Assembly (NCBI GenBank): GCA_026397915.1
Contig: JAPLTX010000012.1
Coordinates: 1 to 64,000, forward strand
Length of the DNA stretch: 64,000 nucleotides
Direction of reading: 5' to 3'
Source: Verrucomicrobiota bacterium
GTDB taxonomy: Bacteria; Verrucomicrobiota; Verrucomicrobiia; CAIQCK01
Shown here: positions 8,773-18,431 of the stretch, one piece after another
Position numbering within the stretch: position 1 is the stretch's first letter
Layout of the letters: each line of letters opens with the position of its first letter
Position numbers and translations under genes: made by a program
The notes under the pieces: generated by a model
Database searches by the model: none
Told to the model about the DNA's origin: nothing
Seen by the model: the letters and a program-made list of their open reading frames with translations, nothing else

Positions 8773-10131
8773 TTACACCGCCTCGGTAAACGCTTCCGCC
8801 AGCACCGCTAGGCTCTCGTCGAGTTGCGCGGCGCTAATAACGAGCGGCGGGGCGATCTTCACCGTGGCACCGCCGAAGCCGACCGGCGCGAACATCAGCA
8901 GGCCCTTCTTGCAGCACAGGTCCACGACGCGGAACGCGAGGTCGCCGTCGGGTTCTTCGCCGCCGGCCTTGACACACTGCACGCCGGCGACGAGGCCCTT
9001 GCCATGGACAACGGCGATGCGCGTCGGGAACTGTTGCTGGAGCTTCGCGAGACCGGCAAAGAGACGGTCGCCCATCTTCTTTGCGTTCTGCACGAGCCGC
9101 TCGCGGTCAATGAGTTGGAGGTTGGCGATGGCGGCGGCGCAGCAGATCGGGTTGGCCGAGTGCGTCGAGGTCATCGAGCCGGGCGGATACATGTCCAGCA
9201 CCTCACCGTTGCCGAGCAGGCAGGCCACCGGCAGCGAACTGCTGATGCCTTTGCCGCAACAGATCAGGTCGGGCCGCACGTTGTAGTGCTGGAACGCCCA
9301 GTATTTCCCGGTGCGCCCGAAACCAGCCTGCACCTCGTCGCACACCAGCAACGCGCCGTGCCGGTCGCACCACGCGCGAAGCTTCTGCATGTAATCCACC
9401 GGCGCGAAACTCGCCCCGCCGCCTTGGTAGCTCTCCATAATAACGCCGCAGACGAGCCGCGGGTCCACGCCGGCACTGGCGAGTTTTTTCTCGAAAAACT
9501 CGAAACTGGTGTCCTTGCAACGGAAACCATCGGGGAACTCGACCTGCACGAAACCGGGATCGAGGTTGCCGATCCACGACTTGAGACCGGGGATGCCGCC
9601 CACCTGCTGCGCGCCGAGCGTGCGGCCGTGAAACCCTCGCGCGAAACTGACCATGATCAGCTTCTTCGGGTCCGTGAGCCGGCCGCGGGTGCGGCAGAGT
9701 TTGATGGCACACTCGACGGCCTCGCTGCCGGTGGAGAGCAGGAAACACTTGTCCATCTTTTCCGGCGCGCGCTCAACCAGCATTCGCGCCAGCTTGCCGC
9801 GGAGCTTGTGCGGGAAGAGATAATTATGGAGCAGGCCGCTCTTCGCCTGTTTGACGACGGCGTCCACGATGGGCTTGCGGCCGTGGCCGGCGTTGGTGAC
9901 GAGCACACCGCTGGACCAGTCAATCCACCGGTTGCCCCACCAATCCTCCACGATCGTGCCGTCGCCGCGCTTCCAGACCACGGGCGGCATGCCCTGCATG
10001 GACTGCGGCTCGTAGCGGCGCATCTCTTCGAGGATCGGCACCGACTGCGGCACCGGTATTTTCGTCCGGATGCGGCGGAAACGTGTGGAAACTTTTGGAA
10101 CGGCGACGGGTGTGAGAGAGAATTGTGGCAT
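8773..10131 (-). CDS. Class III (PLP-dependent) aminotransferase, GabT/ArgD-like
   Basis: DWSSGVLVTNAGHGRKPIV, LLSTGSEAVECAIKLCRT, FARGFHGRTLGAQQVGG, LLVCDEVQAGFGRTGKYWAFQHYNVRPDLICCGKGISSSLPV. Start taken at MPQFSLTPV; the longer ORF start at 10203 lies in a repetitive leader. Confidence 0.9.
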   Translation of the reverse strand: MPQFSLTPVAVPKVSTRFRRIRTKIPVPQSVPILEEMRRYEPQSMQGMPPVVWKRGDGTIVEDWWGNRWIDWSSGVLVTNAGHGRKPIVDAVVKQAKSGLLHNYLFPHKLRGKLARMLVERAPEKMDKCFLLSTGSEAVECAIKLCRTRGRLTDPKKLIMVSFARGFHGRTLGAQQVGGIPGLKSWIGNLDPGFVQVEFPDGFRCKDTSFEFFEKKLASAGVDPRLVCGVIMESYQGGGASFAPVDYMQKLRAWCDRHGALLVCDEVQAGFGRTGKYWAFQHYNVRPDLICCGKGISSSLPVACLLGNGEVLDMYPPGSMTSTHSANPICCAAAIANLQLIDRERLVQNAKKMGDRLFAGLAKLQQQFPTRIAVVHGKGLVAGVQCVKAGGEEPDGDLAFRVVDLCCKKGLLMFAPVGFGGATVKIAPPLVISAAQLDESLAVLAEAFTEAV

Positions 10132-10313
10132 GGCTTCCGTATTGCGTATTTTGTGTTGCGCGATTCTGTTTCTTCGTCTTGCGTCGCTTCTGTTGAGCGA
10201 CAACAGCCCGTAAGAATAGGACGGACTCGCGGCGCAGACAACAAAATCAATTTTAGCGGCCCCCGAATCTTCTTGCGCCAGCCCCGTGCCTGTGATGTGT
10301 TGACTGTCATCGC

Positions 10314-11042
10314 ATGGGAGCGACCTGCATTCGCATCTTCCTGACAGTGGCGCTGACCGTTGGATCCGGTCTGGCGGCCGCCGCCGAAAAAACGGAGTCG
10401 CTCATTCCCTTCAACAAGCTCGACGCGACGGCATTGGCGCGCGTGCGGCAGGTAGTGCCGGGCTACACGTTTCACCGGAAGCTGCGCACGCCCTACGGTG
10501 AGTTTTGCGCGCGGCGCGAGCTATTCGAGTATCTGGGCGATCACCTCGACGTGACCACGATTCTCGGCCAGCGCCTCGGTGTGGTGAAGTTCCGCTGCGA
10601 ACGCCTGCCGGACGGGGCGTTTTGGGCGGACAACGGCGCGGGCGCGCGGGGATTTCTCTGGCCGTTGTATGCCGCGCCCGGCGAGCGGCTGTTTTTCGTG
10701 CGCGGCAGCGACCGCAGCGGCGAGGCAGTGGAAGGTGACTCGGTGGTGCTGGTGCGCTTCCATGAGCCGGAGCCAGGCCTCATCCGCTGCGAGGTGCATG
10801 CGTTCGTCAGATTGAAGACCTTCTTCAGAAAGTTTCTGGCCAGCTTGTTTCTGCCGTTCGTCACCGGCACCGTGGACCGCCGTTTCGGCGACGTTATTTC
10901 CATTCCCGTGCTGGTCAGCGAAGAGGCCACGCTCGATCCGGAAAAAGTGCTGGCCGTGATAGACGCGCTGCCGCCGGAAGACGCAGCGAAGTTGAGGGAG
11001 TTCCGCGCGCTGCTGGCCCGGCCGACGCCGAAGCCCCATTGA
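10314..11042 (+). CDS. Secreted hypothetical protein, paralogue A of a tandem pair
   Basis: Signal peptide MGATCIRIFLTVALTVGSGLAAAA; aligns along its length with 11118..11849. Confidence 0.7.
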   Translation: MGATCIRIFLTVALTVGSGLAAAAEKTESLIPFNKLDATALARVRQVVPGYTFHRKLRTPYGEFCARRELFEYLGDHLDVTTILGQRLGVVKFRCERLPDGAFWADNGAGARGFLWPLYAAPGERLFFVRGSDRSGEAVEGDSVVLVRFHEPEPGLIRCEVHAFVRLKTFFRKFLASLFLPFVTGTVDRRFGDVISIPVLVSEEATLDPEKVLAVIDALPPEDAAKLREFRALLARPTPKPH

Positions 11043-11117
11043 CCGTGTTCGTTCGCGCAGAATCATCCGCGCGAAATCTTCTTGCCGCGCTTCGGCCGCT
11101 GTGGTGTCTTGACCGGC

Positions 11118-11849
11118 ATGCTCGTGCGATCTATTTGCGTCCGCGTCTTCCTGGCTGTGGCGCTGACCGTTGGGGCCGGCCTCGCGCTCGCGGCTGAGAA
11201 GCCCGAGTCGCTGGTCCCCTTCGACAAGCTCGACGCGGCGGCGCAAGCGCGTGTGCGGCAGGTCGTGCCGGGCCACACGTTCTACCGGAATGTCCGCCTG
11301 CCAAAGCCGACGGTCCGCGCGCGCTACGACGTCTTCGAGTATCTCATCAACAACCTCGACCAATGCTCCATCGCGGCGCAGCTGCTGAAGATCATCAAGT
11401 ATCGCAGCGAGCGGCGGCCGGATGGCTCCTATTTCGCCGACGACCGCAAGGGCGCTGCCGGCTATCTCTGGCCGCTGCTGGACACGCCAGGTGAGCGGCT
11501 CTTCTTCGCGCAAGGCGTGGACAAGCGAGGCGAGCGGGTGTCGGGCAGCGCCGTGATCCTGTTCCGCTACCGCGAGAAACAGCCCGGCTCCATCGAGTGC
11601 GAGCTTCATGGTTTCGTGAAGGTGGATAGCTGGATGCAACGGCTGTGCGCGCTGCTGTTCCTGCCGTTCATCACGTCCACGGTGGACCAGCGGTTCGGTG
11701 AGGTGGTGGACGTGCCGGTGCAGGTCAGCGAAACCGCCACCGCCGACCCCGCCAAGGTGCTGAAGCTGCTGGACACGCTCTCGCCTGAAGACACGGCCAT
11801 GATGAAAGAATTCCGCGCGCTGGTGGCCAAGCCGGAGGCGAAGCCATGA
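11118..11849 (+). CDS. Secreted hypothetical protein, paralogue B of a tandem pair
   Basis: MLVRSICVRVFLAVALTVGAGLALAAEKPESLVPFDKLDAAAQARVRQVVPGHTFYR matches paralogue A; the stop overlaps the next start (ATGA). Confidence 0.7.
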   Translation: MLVRSICVRVFLAVALTVGAGLALAAEKPESLVPFDKLDAAAQARVRQVVPGHTFYRNVRLPKPTVRARYDVFEYLINNLDQCSIAAQLLKIIKYRSERRPDGSYFADDRKGAAGYLWPLLDTPGERLFFAQGVDKRGERVSGSAVILFRYREKQPGSIECELHGFVKVDSWMQRLCALLFLPFITSTVDQRFGEVVDVPVQVSETATADPAKVLKLLDTLSPEDTAMMKEFRALVAKPEAKP

Positions 11850-14095
11850 GTGCCGTCGCACTGCCGTTTGCCGGGAACGAGACGCTGTTCGGGCGCGACC
11901 GAACTGAAGGCATCGTCGCGGTCGAACTGGTGCCGGGCGATGACAGCGCGATGCGCGTGTTCCTGCGCGAAGACAGCCAGCTCAAGAGCGTGGCGCAACC
12001 GTTCCAGCCGTTCCTGTGGCTCACTGACGCGGCGTTTCTGAACACATGGTCCGGCAAGGCGGAGATCGAGCCGCTCGCCGATGCTGGCGAGTTCCGCGCG
12101 CTTGCGACGTTCCGGTCGTGGTCGGATTTTCAATCGGCGCGCAAACATCTGCTCGACGAAACCGGCGCGACTGCCGCCAGCCCGGAAGCGCCGTTCTATT
12201 TCCTCAACGACCCAGTCGCGCAACACCTGATGCGGACGGGCCAGACATCGTTCAAGGGCATGCGCCTCGACCAGCTTCGCCGGCTCCAGCTGGACATTGA
12301 GACCTACACAGGCAAAGGCTACGAATTCTCTAGTGCCGAGCGCGCCGAGGATCGCATCTTGTTGATCTCGCTCTCCGACAGCACCGGCTGGGAAATGACG
12401 CTCGCCGGCGACGAGAAGAAGATGCTCCAGCAACTCGTCGAGGTTGTCCGCGAGCGCGACCCGGATGTGATCGAAGGGCACAACCTCTTCAAGTTTGACT
12501 TGCCCTACCTGGCGGCGCGCGCCAAGCGCCACAAGGTGAAGCTCGCGCTCGGCCGTGACGACTCGGCGCTCAGCTCGTATCCGTCGCGCGTGCAGATCGC
12601 GGAGCGGACGATCAACTATCCGAAGTTTGAAATCTACGGCCGGCACATCGTGGACACGTTCCTGTTGGTGCAGTTCTACGACGTGAGCACGCGGGAGCTG
12701 GAGAGCTTTGGCCTCAAGGACGTGGCGCGGCATTTCGGCCTCGCGCCGAAGGACCGCACCTATCTCGACCCGAAGGAAATCCCCGCGCTCGCCGATGCTG
12801 GCGCGGCGGGCATGGAGAAGCTGGCGCGCTACTCGCTCGACGATGTGCGCGAGACGCGGGCGCTGGCGGCGTTGCTGTCGCCCAGCTACTTCGTGCAGGC
12901 GCAGATGTTCCCCTACGGCTACCAGGACGTGGTCGTGCGCGGCAACGCGACGAAGATTGACACGCTCTTCGTCCGCGAATACCTCCACCAGCGCCGCGCG
13001 CTGCCGCGGCCGGAGTCGGCGAGGCAGTTCGAGGGCGGCTACACCGACATTTTTCACGAGGGTGTTGCTGAGAACGTCTGGCATTGCGACGTCGCCTCGC
13101 TCTATCCGAGCGTGATGCTTGCGTTCAACATTGTGCCGAAGAAGGATGAGCTGGCGATCTTCAGGTCGCTGCTCTCGGAACTGCGCGACTTCCGCTTCCG
13201 CGCCAAGTCGCTGCTGCGCGAGGCAAAGGACGAGGCGGCGCGCAACCATTTCAACGCGCTTCAGCAGACGTTCAAGATCGTCATCAATAGCTTCTACGGC
13301 TACCTCGGCTTCGCGCAGGCTCATTTCGGCGACTTCGACGCAGCGTCGGCGGTGACGGCGAAGGGGCGGGAGATCTTGCAGGCGATGATCGCCTGGCTGC
13401 GCCAGCGCGGCGCGCACATCATCGAGATTGACACCGACGGCATCTACTTCCAGCCGCCGAAGGACGTGGCCGGCGAGCCGGAGCGCGGGATGAAGCTGCT
13501 CGACGAAGAACTGACCGCGACGCTGCCGAAGGGGATCGAGGTGGAGTTCGACGCGCGCTACCGGGCGATGTTCAGCTACAAGATGAAGAACTACGCGCTG
13601 CTCGACGACGATGGCCATGTGACGATCAAGGGCGCGGCGCTGAAGTCGCGCGGGCTGGAGCGGTTCCAGCGCGAGTTTCTGGAGGATCTGCTGCGGCTGT
13701 TGCTGGAGGGCCGGCGGCGCAAGGACATTCTCGACAAGTTGGAGGATTATCGCAGCGCCATCGAGCGGCGGCGCTGGCCGATCGAGATGTTGATGAAGAC
13801 CGAGACGCTCAGCGACTCGCTCGACGTTTACAAAAAGAAGATCACCGCCGGCTCCGGCAAGGGCGGTCGCAATCGCTCCGCCGCCTACGAACTGGCCGTG
13901 CGCAGCGGCAAGCCGTATCAGCCGGGCGACCAGTTGTCGTTTTACATCGTCGGCGACACCGCAAAGGTGACGGCTTACGAGGCGTGCAAGCCGGTGAGCG
14001 ACTGGGACTCGCAGCGGCGCGATGAGAATGTTGAGTATTATGTGGACAAACTCGTCGCACTCTATAAAAAGTTCTCTAGTTTCATCCCCACATGA
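11846..14095 (+). CDS. Family B DNA polymerase with 3'-5' exonuclease motifs
   Basis: Exo I LDIETYT, Exo II GHNLFKFDLPYL, Exo III YSLDDVRET; polymerase motif A CDVASLYPSVML, motif B QTFKIVINSFYGYLG, motif C IEIDTDGIYF. Confidence 0.93.
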   Translation: MSAVALPFAGNETLFGRDRTEGIVAVELVPGDDSAMRVFLREDSQLKSVAQPFQPFLWLTDAAFLNTWSGKAEIEPLADAGEFRALATFRSWSDFQSARKHLLDETGATAASPEAPFYFLNDPVAQHLMRTGQTSFKGMRLDQLRRLQLDIETYTGKGYEFSSAERAEDRILLISLSDSTGWEMTLAGDEKKMLQQLVEVVRERDPDVIEGHNLFKFDLPYLAARAKRHKVKLALGRDDSALSSYPSRVQIAERTINYPKFEIYGRHIVDTFLLVQFYDVSTRELESFGLKDVARHFGLAPKDRTYLDPKEIPALADAGAAGMEKLARYSLDDVRETRALAALLSPSYFVQAQMFPYGYQDVVVRGNATKIDTLFVREYLHQRRALPRPESARQFEGGYTDIFHEGVAENVWHCDVASLYPSVMLAFNIVPKKDELAIFRSLLSELRDFRFRAKSLLREAKDEAARNHFNALQQTFKIVINSFYGYLGFAQAHFGDFDAASAVTAKGREILQAMIAWLRQRGAHIIEIDTDGIYFQPPKDVAGEPERGMKLLDEELTATLPKGIEVEFDARYRAMFSYKMKNYALLDDDGHVTIKGAALKSRGLERFQREFLEDLLRLLLEGRRRKDILDKLEDYRSAIERRRWPIEMLMKTETLSDSLDVYKKKITAGSGKGGRNRSAAYELAVRSGKPYQPGDQLSFYIVGDTAKVTAYEACKPVSDWDSQRRDENVEYYVDKLVALYKKFSSFIPT

Positions 14096-15627
14096 ACGGA
14101 ACCTGGAGCCATATCGAGAACACGGCGATCTATGTTGGCGTCGCCGTGCTGACCTATCTTCCGCTGTTGGCCGTGGCGCATCTGGTGAAGAAGCGGTTGC
14201 GTGTGCCGCTGGGGTTTTCCTTTCACATTTTCGCCCTGCTCTCGGCGACGCTGGTGGCTTGGGTTGTCCATGAGGCGCATGCCGCGCCACATGTGGACCC
14301 GCCGTGGGTGCTGTCGGTGCGTAACGCCCTTATCAGCACGTGGGCGGTGTTTCTGGCGTTGCAGGTTAACAACGTGTTGGCGAGATTCGTTTGGCAGTTC
14401 GCGCTGGAGGAGCAACGTCGGGTCAAGGTGCCCAAGCTGTTACGCGACCTCGCGAAGGCCCTGCTGTTGCTGGCCGCCGTCCTCTGCGTGATGAAGTTTG
14501 TCTATGGCCAGCAACTTGGCACGATCATCACCGCTTCGGGCATCGTGGCCGTCGTGCTGGGCTTCGCGCTCCAAAACCTCCTGGGCGATGTCGTGGCCGG
14601 CATCGCGCTAAACCTGGAGAAGCCGTTCGACATCGGCGACTGGATATGGGTGGGTGAAACCGATGGCGAGGTCATCGAAATTAACTGGCGCGCCACGCGC
14701 CTGCGCACTCGGGACAACAATTACCTCATCATCCCCAACGGCAACATCACCAAGCAGAACATCACCAATTTCCACTACCCGGACCGCGTGCATGCGCTGA
14801 AGTGCTCCGTCGGCGTCGAATACGGCGCCGCGCCCAACGACGTGAAAAACGTCCTGCGCCAAGCCGTGCGGCACACCTCCGGAGTCCTCCCACAGGAACC
14901 GCGCATCCGGTTGAAGCAGTTCGGCGACTCCGCCATCAACTACGAGATCAAGTTCTGGGTGGAAAACCGCGCGGCCTCCGACGACATCCTCAGCGACGTG
15001 ATGACCAACATCTGGTATGCGCTGCGCCGGGCGCGCATGAGCATTCCGTTCCCGATTCGCGACGTGTTCATGCACCAGCCCGCTGAAGCGGACAGCGTGG
15101 AGCAGCAGCGTCGGGCCGACGCCGAACACGCGCTGCGGGCGGTGGACTTGTTCAAACCGCTCGACCATGACCAGATCGTGGCGCTGGCCGGGCGCGGCCG
15201 GCTGGTGCGCTTCGGCCGCGGCGAGACTGTCATCAGCAAAGGCGATGCGGGCGATTCGTTGTTCCTGATCGTCAGCGGCCAAGCGTCGGTGAAACTCGCA
15301 CGCGAGGGTGGCGGCGAGGTGATTGCCGGCGCTTTGAAGACAGGTAACACATTTGGCGAGATGTCGCTGCTGACCGGCGCGCCGCGCAACGCGACCGTTG
15401 TGGCCGAGAGCGACCTGCGCTTGCTGGAGATCGGCAAGGACGCGCTTGGCCCGATGTTGCAGGAGAATCCAGCCGTCGCTGAGGCGTTGAGCCGGTTGAT
15501 GGCGGATCGCCAGCTTGCCACCGACGATTTTCACAAACAGCAACAGAACACCGTCGGAGCGGCCGCAAGGCGCGAGGACTACGCCACCACCCTGTTGCGC
15601 AACATTCGTGATTTCTTCAGTATCTAG
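14092..15627 (+). CDS. MscS-family mechanosensitive channel with C-terminal cyclic nucleotide-binding domain
   Basis: MscS core GTIITASGIVAVVLGFALQNLLGDVVAGIALNLEKPFDIGDWIWVGETDGEVIEINWRATRLRT; cNMP-binding domain VISKGDAGDSLFLIVSGQASV...GNTFGEMSLLTGAPRNATVVAESD. ATGA overlap with the polymerase gene. Confidence 0.92.
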   Translation: MNGTWSHIENTAIYVGVAVLTYLPLLAVAHLVKKRLRVPLGFSFHIFALLSATLVAWVVHEAHAAPHVDPPWVLSVRNALISTWAVFLALQVNNVLARFVWQFALEEQRRVKVPKLLRDLAKALLLLAAVLCVMKFVYGQQLGTIITASGIVAVVLGFALQNLLGDVVAGIALNLEKPFDIGDWIWVGETDGEVIEINWRATRLRTRDNNYLIIPNGNITKQNITNFHYPDRVHALKCSVGVEYGAAPNDVKNVLRQAVRHTSGVLPQEPRIRLKQFGDSAINYEIKFWVENRAASDDILSDVMTNIWYALRRARMSIPFPIRDVFMHQPAEADSVEQQRRADAEHALRAVDLFKPLDHDQIVALAGRGRLVRFGRGETVISKGDAGDSLFLIVSGQASVKLAREGGGEVIAGALKTGNTFGEMSLLTGAPRNATVVAESDLRLLEIGKDALGPMLQENPAVAEALSRLMADRQLATDDFHKQQQNTVGAAARREDYATTLLRNIRDFFSI

Positions 15628-15648
15628 ACCGTTGGAGCAAAACTTGAC

Positions 15649-16980
15649 ATGAAAAACCGCATTCTATTGTTCGTTCTCGCTGCGATCGTCGCTCCGACCT
15701 CGCTCGTCTGCGGCGCAGAGATCACAGCCCAAGGCGGCGCCGTGTTGGTGCCGGCCGGCGAATACCGTGTCGGCGCGCGCACAGTGAAGGTCGTGCAGGC
15801 CGCCACGCTGGCGGTCGCGCCGGCGCCGGTTCTCGCGATCACCAACGAGCCAGTGAAGCTTTCCGCTGACAAACCCGCCGGCTGGTCCAAGGGCACGCGG
15901 CTGCGCGGCTGCAACGCGAAGGATGTGAATGCCTGCGGCTCGTTCGTGCCCGGCTCACTGGAAATTCGTCGGACCAAAGCTGGCCCGCTACTCAAGGTAG
16001 GCGACGATTACCTCGCCGACACCGCGTGGGGCCACGTCGGCATCGGGACAAATAGTTGCGTGACCATCAAGGATGTCGTTGTTGCGAATTACCGCTACTC
16101 GTTGCTGCGGATGGACACCATCCAGGTTTCCGCCGACGGCAAGGCGTCGCTCAAGGCCAGCGAGCCGCACATCAGCGCGCCTATGCCGCCGGTTGCCGAC
16201 GCGGGCTGCATCGCCATTGCCCACGTCTTCGTCAACTACAGCGACACCGAACCGAAGACCGGCCAGATTTATCCGGTCCTCGAAACCGCCGCGCAAGCCG
16301 TCACGCGCACCACAGCGGGCCGCATCCCAAAGACGCTGGCGAAACTCAAGGCCGGCGGCCCTGTGAAGATCGTCTGCTGGGGCGACTCGGTTACCGCCGG
16401 CGGCAACGCATCGAAGCCGGAGTTCCGCTACCCAGACGTCTTCGCCGCCGGACTGCGCGAGCGGTTTCCACAGGCGAAGATTGAGATGGAAAATATCAGC
16501 GCCGGCGGCTCGCACAGCCGGCAGTGGCTCTTCCCCGACAAGTTTCCCTACCGCGGCAAGCCGTGGCAAGAGACGGGCGTGACGTGGCAGCGCATCGCCG
16601 ACGCGAAGCCGGACCTCGTGACGCTGGAGTTCGTCAACGACGCCGGGATGACACCGGCTGTGGTGGAAGAAGTTTACAGTGACATCCTCAGCCGCGTGCA
16701 GGGTATCGGCGCGGAGTTGATCCTCATCACACCGCACTTCACGATGTGGAAGATGATGGGCTTCAAGAGCATGAATGAAGTGGAGCGCCGGCCCTACGTG
16801 CTGGCGCTGCGCGAGTTTGCCAACAAGCACAACATCGCGCTCGCCGATGCCGCCGCGCGTTGGGAGCATCTCTGGAAGGAAGGCCTGCCCTACCTGACGC
16901 TGCTGCACAACACCATCAACCACCCCGACGACCGCGGCCAGCGCCTGTTCGCTGAGGAGTTGTGGAAGTGTTTTCGGTAA
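15649..16980 (+). CDS. Secreted SGNH/GDSL-type hydrolase
   Basis: Signal peptide; KIVCWGDSVTAGGN block I and C-terminal HPDDRGQRLFAEEL catalytic block. Confidence 0.75.
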   Translation: MKNRILLFVLAAIVAPTSLVCGAEITAQGGAVLVPAGEYRVGARTVKVVQAATLAVAPAPVLAITNEPVKLSADKPAGWSKGTRLRGCNAKDVNACGSFVPGSLEIRRTKAGPLLKVGDDYLADTAWGHVGIGTNSCVTIKDVVVANYRYSLLRMDTIQVSADGKASLKASEPHISAPMPPVADAGCIAIAHVFVNYSDTEPKTGQIYPVLETAAQAVTRTTAGRIPKTLAKLKAGGPVKIVCWGDSVTAGGNASKPEFRYPDVFAAGLRERFPQAKIEMENISAGGSHSRQWLFPDKFPYRGKPWQETGVTWQRIADAKPDLVTLEFVNDAGMTPAVVEEVYSDILSRVQGIGAELILITPHFTMWKMMGFKSMNEVERRPYVLALREFANKHNIALADAAARWEHLWKEGLPYLTLLHNTINHPDDRGQRLFAEELWKCFR

Positions 16981-16983
16981 CCC

Positions 16984-17052
16984 GTAGCGCCGGCATCCTT
17001 GCCGGCGACCCTTCGCGCCCATGAACAACGCCGGCAGGGATGCCGGCGCTAC
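16984..17052. repeat. REP-like palindrome with 24-nt arms and 21-nt spacer, between convergent genes
   Basis: GTAGCGCCGGCATCCTTGCCGGCG (16984-17007) and CGCCGGCAGGGATGCCGGCGCTAC (17029-17052), complementary except one position. Confidence 0.85.
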
Positions 17053-18431
17053 TTTCCTTCCGGCAACTGTCGCAACGCCGTGTCGGCGGGTTTGATCTCC
17101 GGCAACTCCGCCTCGGCCAGGCCGCCGGCGAGTTTGATCAGCTTCTCGCCGCTGGGCCGCACGCGACGCTCATACGAGCCGAGCGCGTTGTCGAACGCCT
17201 TGCCGGCCTTCTCCAGCCCCTCGCGAATGCCGGCGAAATGCTCGATGAACTTCATCACGCGCTCGAACAACTCCTTGCCTGCCTCGCCAATCTCGCGCGC
17301 GTTCCGCGTCTGCGCGTCCTGCTGCCAACTCATCGCCACGGCATAGAGCAGCGCGATCAACGACGACGGCGTTGCGAGCAGGATGCCGAGGCCCGCCGCG
17401 TCCACGATCAGGTTCGGGTCGCCTTCCAACGCCGCGCTAAGCAGCGACTCCGCCGGCACGAACAACACCACCTTGTCGAGCGCGTTCGGAAACTGCTTCG
17501 GGTAGTTGCGCGCCGCGAGGTCGCGGACGGTGCCCTTCAGCTTCGCTGCGTGCGCCGCCAGCTTTTCGCGCCGCGTCGTTTCGTCCGCGACACCGAGCGC
17601 GGTGAGGAAATCGAGGTCTGGCACCTTCGAGTCCACGATGATCACGCGGTCGCCCGGCAGCTTCACCAGCATGTCGGGCCGCGTGTCGCCCGCCGCCGTC
17701 TGTTCGACGAAGTCGCAATGCGCGCTCATCCCAGCCGCCTCGACGACACGCCGCAGCGTTTCCTCGCCCCAACGGCCGCGCGCCTGGCTGGAACTGAGGA
17801 CGCGCCGGAGTTGGTTGGTCTCGCTGGCGAGCGACTGGCTCTGGTTCTGGAGTGCCTCGAGCTGCTGGCGGACCGCGCCAAGCGTCTCCGTCTGCTTCTG
17901 CTCGCTGGCTTGAAGTCGCTTCTGGTAGGCGTCGAGCTGCTCCTTCAGCGGCGCGACAATGCCAGAGATGGCCTCTTGCCGCGCCTTGAGGTCGCCCTTG
18001 GCCGTCTCCGCCAGCTTCGCAAACGTCTCGTTAGCGAGCCGCAGGAATTCCGGCTGCGTTTCCTTCAGCGCCCTGACCGACAGCGCGGTGAAGGCTTCGC
18101 GCAAATCCACCAGCGCCTTCTCTTGGGCGAGTTTCAGATCGCCGAGCGCCTGCGCCTGTTGCTGTTGCTGCTCCGCCAGCCGCGCGGCGGCGTTCGTCTC
18201 CTTCGTCTCGGCGGCAACGCGCGCCTGTTGCTCGGCGGAAAGTTTCTCGCGTGTGGTGACCAACTCGGCGTCGCGCTGCTGAATCTGTCCGCGCAGTTCG
18301 GCCTCGATGCGCCCGGCCGCGTCAGCGCGGGCCTGCGCCTCGCGGCCTTTGCGTGCGGCGATGATGAACCCGATCAGACCGCCGACGACCAAGCCGGCGA
18401 GAAGAAGGATGATAGGTAAAGCGTCCGTCAT
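17049..18431 (-). CDS. rmuC: DNA recombination protein RmuC
   Basis: N-terminal TM anchor LPIILLLAGLVVGGLIGFIIAARKG, long coiled coil, then VKLPGDRVIIVDSKVPDLDFL, FVPAESLLSAALEGDPNLI, LATPSSLIALLYAVAMSW. Start ATG at 18431. Confidence 0.93.
   Translation of the reverse strand: MTDALPIILLLAGLVVGGLIGFIIAARKGREAQARADAAGRIEAELRGQIQQRDAELVTTREKLSAEQQARVAAETKETNAAARLAEQQQQQAQALGDLKLAQEKALVDLREAFTALSVRALKETQPEFLRLANETFAKLAETAKGDLKARQEAISGIVAPLKEQLDAYQKRLQASEQKQTETLGAVRQQLEALQNQSQSLASETNQLRRVLSSSQARGRWGEETLRRVVEAAGMSAHCDFVEQTAAGDTRPDMLVKLPGDRVIIVDSKVPDLDFLTALGVADETTRREKLAAHAAKLKGTVRDLAARNYPKQFPNALDKVVLFVPAESLLSAALEGDPNLIVDAAGLGILLATPSSLIALLYAVAMSWQQDAQTRNAREIGEAGKELFERVMKFIEHFAGIREGLEKAGKAFDNALGSYERRVRPSGEKLIKLAGGLAEAELPEIKPADTALRQLPEGK

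Noticed and set aside
8824-10344. 506-aa plus-strand ORF opposite the aminotransferase
   Set aside because: Shadow ORF; aminotransferase motifs are on the minus strand.
11606-14290. 894-aa minus-strand ORF opposite the polymerase
   Set aside because: Shadow ORF, low-complexity Arg/Leu/His-rich translation with no motifs; the plus strand has complete PolB motifs.
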